The notes under the pieces were generated by a model. The model saw only the letters and a list, made by a program, of their open reading frames with translations. It was not told the DNA's origin and searched no databases. Made by a program: the position numbers and the translations under genes. Shown here piece by piece: positions 54,156 to 62,432 of a stretch of 64,000 bases of DNA; positions within the stretch are counted from its first letter, which is position 1, and the number at the start of each line of letters is the position of its first letter. The DNA is from JAHQVK01 sp036788295. Its GTDB lineage: Bacteria > Myxococcota > Kuafuiibacteriia > Kuafuiibacteriales > Kuafuiibacteriaceae. The stretch lies in NCBI GenBank assembly GCA_036788295.1, contig DAIQNR010000023.1:1-64000 (forward strand). Direction: 5' to 3'.

Positions 54156-55150
54156 TGCCCCGGCGGTGGCTCGACTTGCTCGAGCGAAAGGGCCGATACC
54201 TGCTGCTCGCCCTTGGCATCGTGGCCGTGGTGCTGCTGGTCCGGGAGTCGGGTCCGGAGCGGGTGCTGCAGGTCATGTTGACCGCGGCGCCTTGGTTGCC
54301 GCTCGTGTATCTGCTCGAGGCGGCGTGGATCTCGATGGACGCGGTCGCCCTGCGGTTTCTGTTTCTGGAGGAAGGCCGCAAGGTCCCTCTCCGGGTCTGG
54401 TTTCAGAGCGCTTCGCTCGCCTACGGGGTCATGGTGCTGCTGCCCGCTGGCCGGGCCGGCGGCGAGGTGATGCGAGCGGCGCAGCTCTCGAAGCATGTCG
54501 GCATGCTCGCGGTGACCGCCGCCGCCCAGATCCAAGGCTCGACCCTCTTTGCCAACGCGGTGATCTCGATCCCGTGCTTCATCGCGGTGGCCGCCGGCGT
54601 CGGCTGGACCCACTACCTCTCCGTCCTCGTCGCCCTCAACGGGGTCTTGACCCTCGTGCTCGGGGTCGGCGTGCTCTACTTGGCGAGCCGGCCCGAGCTC
54701 GGGGCGCGGCTTGGGCGCCGGTTTTCGTTTCTCAGGCCCTACGCCGCTCAGCTCGACGACGCCGCCCGCCCGCTAAAGCCCTTTCCCAAGCGCGCGGTCA
54801 CGTTTACGGTCACCGGGCGGGTGATTCAGGCCCTGCAGTTCGGCATCATCCTTCACGCCATCGGCGGTGAGCTCACCGTGGGTTCGGCGCTGGTGACCCA
54901 AGGGATTCACCTCGTGGGGTCCGGACTCGGGGACATGGTACCGAACGCGGTGGGGATCACCGAGGCGGCGTACCGCTTCTTCGCCGAGACCCTCGGGTTT
55001 GGCGACGACCCGGCCAAGGCCATCGCCATCGCGCTGGTGGCCCGCCTGGTTCAGTTCTCCCTGGCCGGGGTCGCGCTAGTGGTGGGCGGGTTCGGGCGTC
55101 GGCGCCGCAAAGAAACTCCGGCCTCCGGGCCGGATGAAGGAACACCTTGA
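54155..55150 (+). CDS. LPG-synthase-type transmembrane flippase-like protein
   Basis: A 331-residue polytopic protein with about eight helices, for example YLLLALGIVAVVLLV, LPLVYLLEAAWISMDAVALRFLFL, and VGSALVTQGIHLVGSGLGD. The sequence GVMVLLPAGRAGGEVMRAAQLSKHVG and GITEAAYRFFAETLGF match the membrane domain (LPG_synthase_TM, UPF0104 group) of lysylphosphatidylglycerol synthase/flippase MprF. It has no catalytic domain, so a lipid-flipping or scaffold role is likely. Both ends overlap neighbouring genes by one base (TGATG at 54153 and 55148). This coupling ties it to GH3 and MMPL. Confidence 0.85.
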   Translation: MPRRWLDLLERKGRYLLLALGIVAVVLLVRESGPERVLQVMLTAAPWLPLVYLLEAAWISMDAVALRFLFLEEGRKVPLRVWFQSASLAYGVMVLLPAGRAGGEVMRAAQLSKHVGMLAVTAAAQIQGSTLFANAVISIPCFIAVAAGVGWTHYLSVLVALNGVLTLVLGVGVLYLASRPELGARLGRRFSFLRPYAAQLDDAARPLKPFPKRAVTFTVTGRVIQALQFGIILHAIGGELTVGSALVTQGIHLVGSGLGDMVPNAVGITEAAYRFFAETLGFGDDPAKAIAIALVARLVQFSLAGVALVVGGFGRRRRKETPASGPDEGTP

Positions 55151-57621
55151 TGCAGTCGTTTTGGCGCGGTTTGGCCAATCTTCAGGTGGCCAAGAGCGGC
55201 CTCATCATCGGCGTGGCGTGGGCGCTCGCCGCAGGATCGCTCCCGTTCGTGGCCAAGCTCGGCCTCAACGGGGACTTCACCGCGCTGCTCCCCGAGCACA
55301 AGCCGAGCGTCGTGGACCTCGCCGAGGTCCGTGAGCGGTTCGGGCGCCAGGCGACGCTCAGCGTCGCCATCGAAGCGGCGACCACGACCGTGGCCCGCGC
55401 CTTCGTCGCCCAGCTCGCCCCTCGGGTCGAGGCGCTGACCGCCGAGCGGGTCACCGCGGTGGACTGGAACGTCTCCGCGTTCGAGCGATTCGTCGAAGAG
55501 CACCGACACCTCTACGCCTCGCTGCCCGACCTCGAAGAGATCCGCGACGCGCTCGCCGACCGGCTTTCCTACGAGCTCGGCCGGCAAAACCCGCTGTACG
55601 TGGACCTCACCGAGCGAGACGGGCCTCCACCGGACCCGGCGGAGGTCGCCCGTCGGCTGGAGAAGAAAGCCCAGGCGGCGCAAAAAGAGCTGGCCCGCTT
55701 TCCGGACGGGTACTTTCAGCATCCCACCCGGCCGCTGGTGGTGATGTTCGTTCGAACCAGCATCCAGGGCGGGGAGATCGAGCAGGTCAAGCAGCTGCTC
55801 GCGGCGGTGAAGCAGGAGGCCGACGCGCTCGCCCCCGAAGCCCGCGGGGTGACGGTGCACCTCGGCGGGGAGATGATGGACATCGAGGAGGAGCAAGCGG
55901 CCCTGACCCAAGCCGTTCTGTGGGCGACCGGGGTCACGGCGGTGCTCGTGATGCTCGCGATCCAGCTGTTCTTTCGGCGGATCCGCTCCATCCCGCTGCT
56001 CGCGCTGTCGGTGCTGCCCCCGGTGCTCATCACGTTCGCGGTGGCGGAGGTGACGGTGAGTTACCTCAACGCCTCGAGCGCGTTCTTGTCGAGCATCGTC
56101 CTCGGCAACGGGATCAATCCCAACGTCATCTGGCTGTCCCGCTACTTCGAGGCTCGGCGGGCGGGGGAGGGTCTTCGCGACGGGGTCGAGAAGACCCACC
56201 GCGCGACCTGGGCCGCGACCCTCACCGCGAGCCTCGCCGCCGGCGCCGCCTACGGCTCGCTCGTCATCACCGATTTTCGGGGGTTTCGGGACTTCGGGAT
56301 CATCGGGGGCGCGGGCATGGCCCTGTGCTGGCTCGGGGCCTACCTCCTGCTCCCTGCGCTCGTCTCGGTCTTCGACCGCCGCTGGCCGATGGGCCCGGAA
56401 GAGGCGCGCTCGGAGCGGGGGGGAAGCTACGGCCGGCTGTTCGCTCGGATCGCCCTTGGCGCCCCCCGGACCGTCCTGGTGACCTCGCTCGCCTTGACCG
56501 TGGCCAGCCTCGCCCTCGTGGTGCTGGCGGTGCTCGACAACCCGATGGAGTACGATTTTCGAAACCTCCAGTCGAAGCGGCCCCCGTCGAGCCGGACGCA
56601 GTGGGTCAACGACCGGCAGTCCGAGATCGTGGACGAGACGACGACCGGCTCCGCCATCGCCATCCTCGTCCGCGACGTCGAGGACGTGCCCTACGTTCAG
56701 GCCCAGCTCGAGCGATACCGGGCGGAGACCTCGAGCCTCGCGTTCGGCGCGGTGCGGACGGTGTGGGATTTCGTCCCGAGCGATCAGCTGGAGAAGATCG
56801 AGGTCCTCGACGAGATCCGTGAGCTGATGCCCAAGCTCGAGCGGTACCCGTCCATCGAAGACAAGGAGCTGCTCGAGCGGCACCGGCCGCCACCGGACCT
56901 CGTGCCGCTCCGCCCCGAGGACCTCCCCTCCGCCGTCTCCCGCTACTTCGCCGAGTCGGACGGTTCGCTCGGCAAGGTCCTGTTCCTCGAGCACCACGAG
57001 TCCAGAAACGCGTGGGATGGAGAATACCTGGTCGAGTGGGCGGAGGCCGCGCGCTCCCTGAAGACGAAGGACGGCAGCCGCCCGGCGGTCGCGGGCCAGC
57101 CTCCGGTGTTCGCCGACCTGCTCGAGGCGATCTGGGTGGACGGCCCTCGCGCGGTGTTGGCCGCGTTCTTCGCCACCTTCGTGCTGCTCCTCCTCACCTT
57201 TCGGCGGTGGAGCGAGCGCTTCGCCACCGTCTTTGCCCTGCTGCTCGGCGTCACTTGGATGGCGGGGTTCATGGCGGCCGGCGGCATCAAGTTGAACTTT
57301 TTGAACTTCGTCGCTTTCCCGATCACGTTTGGCAACGGGGTGGACTACGCGGTCAACGTGATGCGGCGGTTCGTGGACGAGCTCGAGACCCATGGCGGCG
57401 AGCGCTGGGCTGCCGTGCGGGCCTCCGTGGAGGGCACCGGCGGGGCGGTGGTCCTGTGCAGCCTCACCACCGTGATCGGCTACATCTCGCTGTACGCGTC
57501 GAGCAACAAGGCGCTCAATTCGTTCGGGGCGGCGATGGCGATCAGCGAGATCACCTGCGTCGTGGCTGGGGTCCTGACCCTCCCAGCGATGCTGTTGCTG
57601 CTCCCGGGGAGGCGGCGGTGA
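55150..57621 (+). CDS. MMPL/HpnN-type RND lipid exporter
   Basis: An 823-residue RND-type transporter with two repeats: helix 1 (LIIGVAWALAAGSLPFVAKL), a periplasmic domain of about 215 residues, five helices, helix 7 (VLVTSLALTVASLALVVLAVL), a second periplasmic domain and five more helices. Family features are FTALLPEHKPSVVDL (MMPL periplasmic start), FLSSIVLGNGINPNVIWLSRYFE in the first half and NFVAFPITFGNGVDYAVNVMRRF in the second. The Asp in the latter (GVDYAV) marks the proton-relay helix. Members of this group export hopanoids and other lipids to the outer membrane. The start is the ATG overlapping the previous stop; the end overlaps the decarboxylase start as GTGA. The cargo is probably the product of this operon. 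Confidence 0.88.
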   Translation: MQSFWRGLANLQVAKSGLIIGVAWALAAGSLPFVAKLGLNGDFTALLPEHKPSVVDLAEVRERFGRQATLSVAIEAATTTVARAFVAQLAPRVEALTAERVTAVDWNVSAFERFVEEHRHLYASLPDLEEIRDALADRLSYELGRQNPLYVDLTERDGPPPDPAEVARRLEKKAQAAQKELARFPDGYFQHPTRPLVVMFVRTSIQGGEIEQVKQLLAAVKQEADALAPEARGVTVHLGGEMMDIEEEQAALTQAVLWATGVTAVLVMLAIQLFFRRIRSIPLLALSVLPPVLITFAVAEVTVSYLNASSAFLSSIVLGNGINPNVIWLSRYFEARRAGEGLRDGVEKTHRATWAATLTASLAAGAAYGSLVITDFRGFRDFGIIGGAGMALCWLGAYLLLPALVSVFDRRWPMGPEEARSERGGSYGRLFARIALGAPRTVLVTSLALTVASLALVVLAVLDNPMEYDFRNLQSKRPPSSRTQWVNDRQSEIVDETTTGSAIAILVRDVEDVPYVQAQLERYRAETSSLAFGAVRTVWDFVPSDQLEKIEVLDEIRELMPKLERYPSIEDKELLERHRPPPDLVPLRPEDLPSAVSRYFAESDGSLGKVLFLEHHESRNAWDGEYLVEWAEAARSLKTKDGSRPAVAGQPPVFADLLEAIWVDGPRAVLAAFFATFVLLLLTFRRWSERFATVFALLLGVTWMAGFMAAGGIKLNFLNFVAFPITFGNGVDYAVNVMRRFVDELETHGGERWAAVRASVEGTGGAVVLCSLTTVIGYISLYASSNKALNSFGAAMAISEITCVVAGVLTLPAMLLLLPGRRR

Positions 57622-59195
57622 AGCCGGCCGCCCCGTCCTCGGAAGCCGTCCTCGACGGCGCGTCCTCGTCCGGGGCCGGGCTCGCCGGGCCCGGGTACCG
57701 GGACGACCCGGAGCTCATGCGGTGGGTGGAGGGGGTTGGGCGCGAGCTGTTGTCTCGGCTGTTGACCGGGCGGAGCCGCCACGAGCCGGTGGTCCGCTAC
57801 ACCGCGCCGCTCGACAACCACGCCGCCTTCGCCGGCCATGTCCCGCTGTCGATGGGTCCCGGCGGCGAGCCGTCGTCCCCTGCGGCGCTCGACGCGGCGG
57901 TGCAAGAGATCCTGCGCCGCTCGGTGCACTCGTCGCACCCTCGTTTCTTCAACCAGAATTGGGCGGGCGCCGACCCGGTCGCGGTCCTCGGCGACTGGCT
58001 GACTTCCGTCCTCAACACCACCGCGGCCACCTACGAGATGGCGCCGGTGTTCACGCTGATGGAGAACGAGCTCTTGTTTCGCATGGCCGTGCTGGTGGGC
58101 TTCGCCGGCCCCGCACAGGGGCCGCGCGTGACTCCGGGGGCGCATGGGTTGTTCGCGCCCGGCGGCGCGGTCTCGAACCTCTACGCCATGCACCTCGCGC
58201 GGGCCCATGCCGACCCCGAGGTGGGGGATTCGGGCCTGTTCGGCGGCGCTCCGCTCGTCGCGTTCACGTCCGAGCAGAGCCACTACGCGTTTGCGAAGTC
58301 GGCCGCGCTGCTCGGCCTCGGTCGCCGCCAGCTCGTGCATGTCCCATGCGACGACGTCGGGCGCATGCAGGTCCCGGCGCTCATCTCGGCGATTCGCGAG
58401 GTCCGCTCGGCCGGCGGCCGGCCGTTTTTCGTGAACGCGACCGCGGGCACCACGGTCGCCGGGGCCTTCGACCCGATCGACGACATCGCGGACGTCGCCG
58501 AGGCCGAAGGCCTGTGGCTTCACGTGGACGGCTGTTATGGGGGCAGCGCGCTGTTTTCGGCCCGGCATCGGGCCTTGCTCGCCGGATCCCAACGGGCCCA
58601 CAGCTTCGCGTGGAACCCCCACAAGATGATGGGCATCACCCAGCAGTGCGCGGCTCTTCTGCTCAGGGAGGGCGCGCCGCTTCGACCCGCCTTCGCCGCC
58701 CACGCGAGCTACATCTTTCAAACCGACAAGAACGACGCCGACCAGGATCTCGGCGATCTCAGCTTTCAATGCGGGCGCCGTCCGGACGGGCTCAAGCTGT
58801 GGCTGACGTGGAAAGCCCGGGGCGAGCGGTGGTTCGAGGCCCGAATCGACCGGGCGGTGGAGCTCGCCGAGCGGCTGGAGCGGCGGCTCGCCGGCGACCC
58901 TCGGTTCTGCCTCGCCCACCCCCGCAGCTTCGCCAATGTGGGTTTCTGGTGGGTTCCCGAAGATCTTCGCCCGCTCGATCCTACCCGGATGTCGGAAGCG
59001 ACGAAGGCCCGTTTGCACGGGCTGGCGCCCAAGGTGAAGGACAAGCTGCAGCGAGAAGGTTCGGCGATGCTCGGGTTTCAGCCGCTCGGTGAGCGGCCGA
59101 ACTTCTTTCGGCTGCTCGTGATGAGCCCAGACGTCCGGGAGTCGGACGTCGAGGCCACCATCGAGCGCATCGACCACTTCGCCGCCCGGCTCTGA
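57618..59195 (+). CDS. pyridoxal-dependent decarboxylase, group II
   Basis: A 525-residue fold-type I PLP decarboxylase. The cofactor lysine is in HSFAWNPHKMMGI; the histidine stacking on PLP is in FTSEQSHYAFAKSAALLG; NATAGTTVAGAFDPID and LHVDGCYGGSALF are the family loops (Asp in the latter). This is the group II family of glutamate, aspartate, cysteine-sulfinate and aromatic amino-acid decarboxylases. FFNQNWAGADPVAVLGDWLTSVLNTTAATYEMAPVF is the substrate-side N-terminal segment. The GTG overlaps the MMPL stop (GTGA). It may supply the amine that GH3 joins to an acid, or trim the conjugate. Which amino acid it uses cannot be read off. Confidence 0.9.
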   Translation: MKPAAPSSEAVLDGASSSGAGLAGPGYRDDPELMRWVEGVGRELLSRLLTGRSRHEPVVRYTAPLDNHAAFAGHVPLSMGPGGEPSSPAALDAAVQEILRRSVHSSHPRFFNQNWAGADPVAVLGDWLTSVLNTTAATYEMAPVFTLMENELLFRMAVLVGFAGPAQGPRVTPGAHGLFAPGGAVSNLYAMHLARAHADPEVGDSGLFGGAPLVAFTSEQSHYAFAKSAALLGLGRRQLVHVPCDDVGRMQVPALISAIREVRSAGGRPFFVNATAGTTVAGAFDPIDDIADVAEAEGLWLHVDGCYGGSALFSARHRALLAGSQRAHSFAWNPHKMMGITQQCAALLLREGAPLRPAFAAHASYIFQTDKNDADQDLGDLSFQCGRRPDGLKLWLTWKARGERWFEARIDRAVELAERLERRLAGDPRFCLAHPRSFANVGFWWVPEDLRPLDPTRMSEATKARLHGLAPKVKDKLQREGSAMLGFQPLGERPNFFRLLVMSPDVRESDVEATIERIDHFAARL

Positions 59196-59215
59196 GCCTC
59201 CCTTCGCCGCCGCCT

Positions 59216-59995
59216 CTACCAGTGGATCGCGAGGGGCAGGCCTTCCCGGTCGAGCGGGGGCGGGTCGGGACGCGTCATCCCCTCTCCGCGGAGCAGGCGG
59301 GCGGCAGACCACAAGCACGCGCAGGCGTCGAGCAGGTCGTCGGTTCGGACCCTCCGGTCGGAGGTGACGGCCATGAGTGGCGAAAGCGGGATCCCCGCCG
59401 ATTCGATGGCTTCGGTCCGGGCGGCGATGCCTTCGGGGCGATGCTTCGACGGCAGCGGCCCGGCGAGGGCGAAGAACGACAGCTCGGGGTGCACCTCCCG
59501 GACCAGGGTCCTCAGCTCTGGTCGCGCCCGCAGGAAGACCTGCACTTCGTGGATCCGCGGGAGGAGAAAGAAGGCCTGCTTGCTGAGCGCGAGCCGGTCC
59601 GGTGAAGCCTCCCGGCTGGCCTCCGCCACTTCTGGGTAGGCGCCCCGGCCGAATCCGAGCCGCGCGGCGCGGTCGAGCGAGGCCCGGCAAGGGGCGCTGA
59701 ACACGGTGCTCGAGCGCCGACCGAGGCGAGCTCGGGCCTCCGCGTCGGCGAGGCGCCCGCCGCGGACCGCGTGGTCGGGCAGCCCGATGGGCACGTCGAG
59801 CGCGGCGAGCGAGAGGCCCGGGATCTCGAGCACCTGACGGACCTCCGAGGCGACCAGGGCCCGGGCCGGGCCGAGCCGGCCGCCGCTCGCTTCCGCGACG
59901 ACGACCACCCACGCCCCGTTTCGGCCTCCGTCCGCACCGAGCACGACCCCGTTTGGCCCGGGGCGACTGCGCCGGCTTCTCGGTCCGCCGGTCAC
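59216..59995 (-). CDS. DUF429 family protein
   Basis: A 259-residue protein with the DUF429 pattern: VVLGADGGRNGAWVVVVAE (a first acidic strand), SLAALDVPIGLPDHAV (D-x-P-I-G-L), CDAEARARLGRRSSTVFSAP-type motif (ADAEARARLGRRSSTVFSAP), REVHPELSFFALAG (E-V-x-P-E), and DDLLDACACLWSA. The acidic residues in RNase H-fold positions suggest a nuclease or nucleotide-binding role, which has not been shown. The GTG at 59995 overlaps the stop of the dehydrogenase gene (GTGA), so the two are coupled. It converges with the decarboxylase gene, 20 bases away. Confidence 0.85.
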   Translation of the reverse strand: MTGGPRSRRSRPGPNGVVLGADGGRNGAWVVVVAEASGGRLGPARALVASEVRQVLEIPGLSLAALDVPIGLPDHAVRGGRLADAEARARLGRRSSTVFSAPCRASLDRAARLGFGRGAYPEVAEASREASPDRLALSKQAFFLLPRIHEVQVFLRARPELRTLVREVHPELSFFALAGPLPSKHRPEGIAARTEAIESAGIPLSPLMAVTSDRRVRTDDLLDACACLWSAARLLRGEGMTRPDPPPLDREGLPLAIHW

Positions 59996-61020
59996 GATGC
60001 TTCGGCAGCGGCGAGCCTCCGGAGGGCCAGGGCTTCGGCGACCTCGGAGGGGGTGGTGCGCTGCTCGGCCGCTTCGGCCAGGACGGCGGCGGTGGTATCG
60101 CCGAGCCGGTCGATGAGCCCGGTCCGGTCGGGCAGGCCCATCACGGTGCGGCCGACCCCCTCGATCACGGCGCCAGCCGACGCGAGCAGGTCGGGGACGT
60201 GAACGATGCCTCGATCGGCGAGCCGCCGGGCCACATCCGGTCCGGTGAGCACCCGGTTGGCCGGACCGCAGACCACCGACGCTCGCAGCCGGTCGGCGGC
60301 CTCGAGATCGAGCCACCGGCCGTGGGCGCAGGGGACGAGAACGTCGACTTCGGCGTCCACCAGCTCGCTTGGGTCGAGCACGGTCGCCCCGGTGACGGAT
60401 TCGACGCTCTCGGCCCGCCGTGGGTCGAGGTCGGAAACGAACAACACCGCGCCGTCGTCGGCGAGGATCCGGGCCACCGCCGCGCCGATCGCGCCGCAGC
60501 CCTGCACCGCGATTCGAACCCCGTCCAGCCGGGCGGGGCGACCCCGGTGCCGCTGCGCCGCCTCGAGGCAGCGCCGGACCCCGTAGCCGGCGGCTCGGGT
60601 CAGCCTCGCTTCGTCGGCGATGACGTATCGGGTGGTCCTCGCCATGGCGCGGAGGTCCTGAGGGGTGGTGCCGTAGTCGCCGGCGGTCCGGAGGATTCCG
60701 CCGAGGATCTCGATGTGGGTCCCGAGGGCGGCGAAGGCCTTGTCGCGGTCCAGACCGGGGTGGTCGAGCACGACGATCTTTCCCCCGCCCGCCGAGAGCT
60801 GGTTGAGCGCGCACTTCAGCGTCATCGCCCTCGCGAGGTCGCGCACGTCCTCGAGCGCCGCTTCGAGGGATGGATAGGCCATCGTCCGGACCCCTCCGGC
60901 GGCCGGGCCGAGGCGCAGATCATCGATGACGAGCAGGGCGCGAAGACCGGACTCGGCGTCGGACAGAAACAGGCAGCGCTCGACCCCCGCCGCTTCCAGG
61001 GTTTCGAAAGGATTGCCCAT
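59992..61020 (-). CDS. Glu/Leu/Phe/Val dehydrogenase family (leucine dehydrogenase-like)
   Basis: A 342-residue amino-acid dehydrogenase. The catalytic lysine region is LGPAAGGVRTMAYPSLEAALEDVRDLARAMTLKCALNQLSAGGGKIVV, shared with leucine and phenylalanine dehydrogenases. The NAD-binding fold starts at RIAVQGCGAIGAAVARIL and continues with VSDLDPRRAE. VLVPCAHGRWLD and VCGPANRVL are near the active site, with VIEGVGRTVMG near the end. It oxidatively deaminates a branched-chain amino acid to its 2-oxo acid. The start is the ATG at 61020, giving MGNPFETLEAAGVERCLF. It is divergent from the PEGA protein gene and coupled to DUF429 downstream. Confidence 0.9.
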   Translation of the reverse strand: MGNPFETLEAAGVERCLFLSDAESGLRALLVIDDLRLGPAAGGVRTMAYPSLEAALEDVRDLARAMTLKCALNQLSAGGGKIVVLDHPGLDRDKAFAALGTHIEILGGILRTAGDYGTTPQDLRAMARTTRYVIADEARLTRAAGYGVRRCLEAAQRHRGRPARLDGVRIAVQGCGAIGAAVARILADDGAVLFVSDLDPRRAESVESVTGATVLDPSELVDAEVDVLVPCAHGRWLDLEAADRLRASVVCGPANRVLTGPDVARRLADRGIVHVPDLLASAGAVIEGVGRTVMGLPDRTGLIDRLGDTTAAVLAEAAEQRTTPSEVAEALALRRLAAAEAS

Positions 61021-61123
61021 GGCGAAAGCGGTGTGGGCCCGGGCGGCGCGCGGCGTCAAGGCCCGCGGACCGAAGACGACCCCGGGGGTGGATCGCGGTC
61101 GCCGGTGGCGGTACGGGGAGACC

Positions 61124-62425
61124 GTGGCCGGAAAGGGAAGGGACGATTCGGAAGGGGCGTGGGGATCGATTCTCGACGAAGAACCAGCGGAGACCTTCGA
61201 GGTGATCTCCCAGCCGAACGCGGTGGAGAATGCGTCCGCGTACCGGTCCGAGGAGTCCCCGCAGGCGCGGCTTCGCCTTCCGGTCCCCGATGCACCCGCG
61301 GGCCGGAGGTCCCGCTCGGCGCCGCTGCCCGATGCGGTCCCGAAGGCGCTGTTCGACGAGCCGCCGCCAGCCCCGCCTCCGCCTCCGAGCGTTCGCGAGC
61401 GGTGGGCCGAGCTCGGCGCCCGAAAGCAAGCCGCGTTGGCCGGAGCGGCCGCGCTCGCCCTGCTCCTCCTCGCGGTAGCGCCCCGAGCCTTTGCCCCCAG
61501 AGCGCCCCCGCTCGGCATGGTGACGGTGGTGTCCGAGCCGGAGGGGGCCCGGGTCTTTCTCGATGGCCAGGACACCGGGCAGGTGACACCGGCCTCGCTG
61601 TATGACCTCGAGCTCGGCCGCACCCTGCGCCTTCAGATCAAGCTCGATGGCCACCGCGCGACCCCGGACCAGCAGCAACTCACGGTGGAGCAGGGCTCGA
61701 CGGCGTACTTTCGGCTCGAACCGGTGCAGGTCCTCCGGATCGAGACCGACCCGCCCGGGGCGGAGGTGCGGGTCGGCGGACGGCGGGTTATGGGCCGGAC
61801 TCCTCTCAACCTGCCGGCGATGCCGGAGGGGGCGGCCGCGCAGCTCGAGATCGAGCTCGAGGGGCACGTCCCGGTGGAGCTCGAGCACCGGATCGGAGCG
61901 CCGCTGCCGGTGGTGTCGCTCGTCCCCGGCGCCCGACTGAACGTCACGAGCAACCCGTCGGGGGCCACCGCGCGCATCGACGCGCGCGTGCTCGGGACCA
62001 CTCCCGTGTACGACGCGCTCGTGCCGCGGGCTCAGCGCCTGGTCCTGACCGTCGAGCTGCGGGGGTACCGGCCGGCGCAGAAGACGATTCGGCTCGATGG
62101 CGACCGAGAGCTGAACATAGACCTGAAAGAGATGCCGGTGGCCGCGCTCGGGCAATCTCCGGCCGCCAAGCGGGAGGGCCGGCGGCTCAACCAGGCGCTC
62201 GCCACCGCGGAAGCGCAGGTGCGCCTCGCGCGGTCCAAAGTGGCGGCGGCCGAGCGGTTGATGGAGCGGTCGCTCGACGACCCTCGCGCCACCGGCGGCG
62301 AGCGGGCTCGGGCCGATCAGCGGCTCGCGCAGGCCCAGGAGAAGCTCGACGCGGCCGAGGACCGGGCCGCCGCCGCCCGCGCCGACGTCGAACGGTTTCG
62401 CGCCCAGATGCTCGAGACCCGCTGA
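61124..62425 (+). CDS. membrane protein with three PEGA domains and a C-terminal coiled coil
   Basis: A 433-residue protein. Residues 1-100 are charged or Pro-rich (a cytoplasmic N terminus, DEEPAETFEVISQ). A membrane helix lies at about 101-122 (AALAGAAALALLLLAVAPRAF). Three PEGA domains follow at about 131-345 (GMVTVVSEPEGARVFLDGQ; VLRIETDPPGAEVRVGG; ARLNVTSNPSGATARIDAR), each ending in a G-x-R/HxP-type strand. The C-terminal 75 residues are coiled coil (AATAEAQVRLARSKVAAAERLMERS-like). PEGA domains bind surface or peptidoglycan structures and often link to kinases. The start is uncertain: GTG 61124 follows GGGGAG closely; GTG 61088 and ATG 61019 are alternatives, the last sharing CATG with the divergent dehydrogenase start. 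Confidence 0.75.
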   Translation: MAGKGRDDSEGAWGSILDEEPAETFEVISQPNAVENASAYRSEESPQARLRLPVPDAPAGRRSRSAPLPDAVPKALFDEPPPAPPPPPSVRERWAELGARKQAALAGAAALALLLLAVAPRAFAPRAPPLGMVTVVSEPEGARVFLDGQDTGQVTPASLYDLELGRTLRLQIKLDGHRATPDQQQLTVEQGSTAYFRLEPVQVLRIETDPPGAEVRVGGRRVMGRTPLNLPAMPEGAAAQLEIELEGHVPVELEHRIGAPLPVVSLVPGARLNVTSNPSGATARIDARVLGTTPVYDALVPRAQRLVLTVELRGYRPAQKTIRLDGDRELNIDLKEMPVAALGQSPAAKREGRRLNQALATAEAQVRLARSKVAAAERLMERSLDDPRATGGERARADQRLAQAQEKLDAAEDRAAAARADVERFRAQMLETR

Positions 62426-62432
62426 GCCCGGC

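Noticed and set aside
57012..57617. An upstream extension of the decarboxylase gene
   Set aside because: It lies inside the MMPL gene in another frame and is arginine/glycine-rich, with no family sequence.
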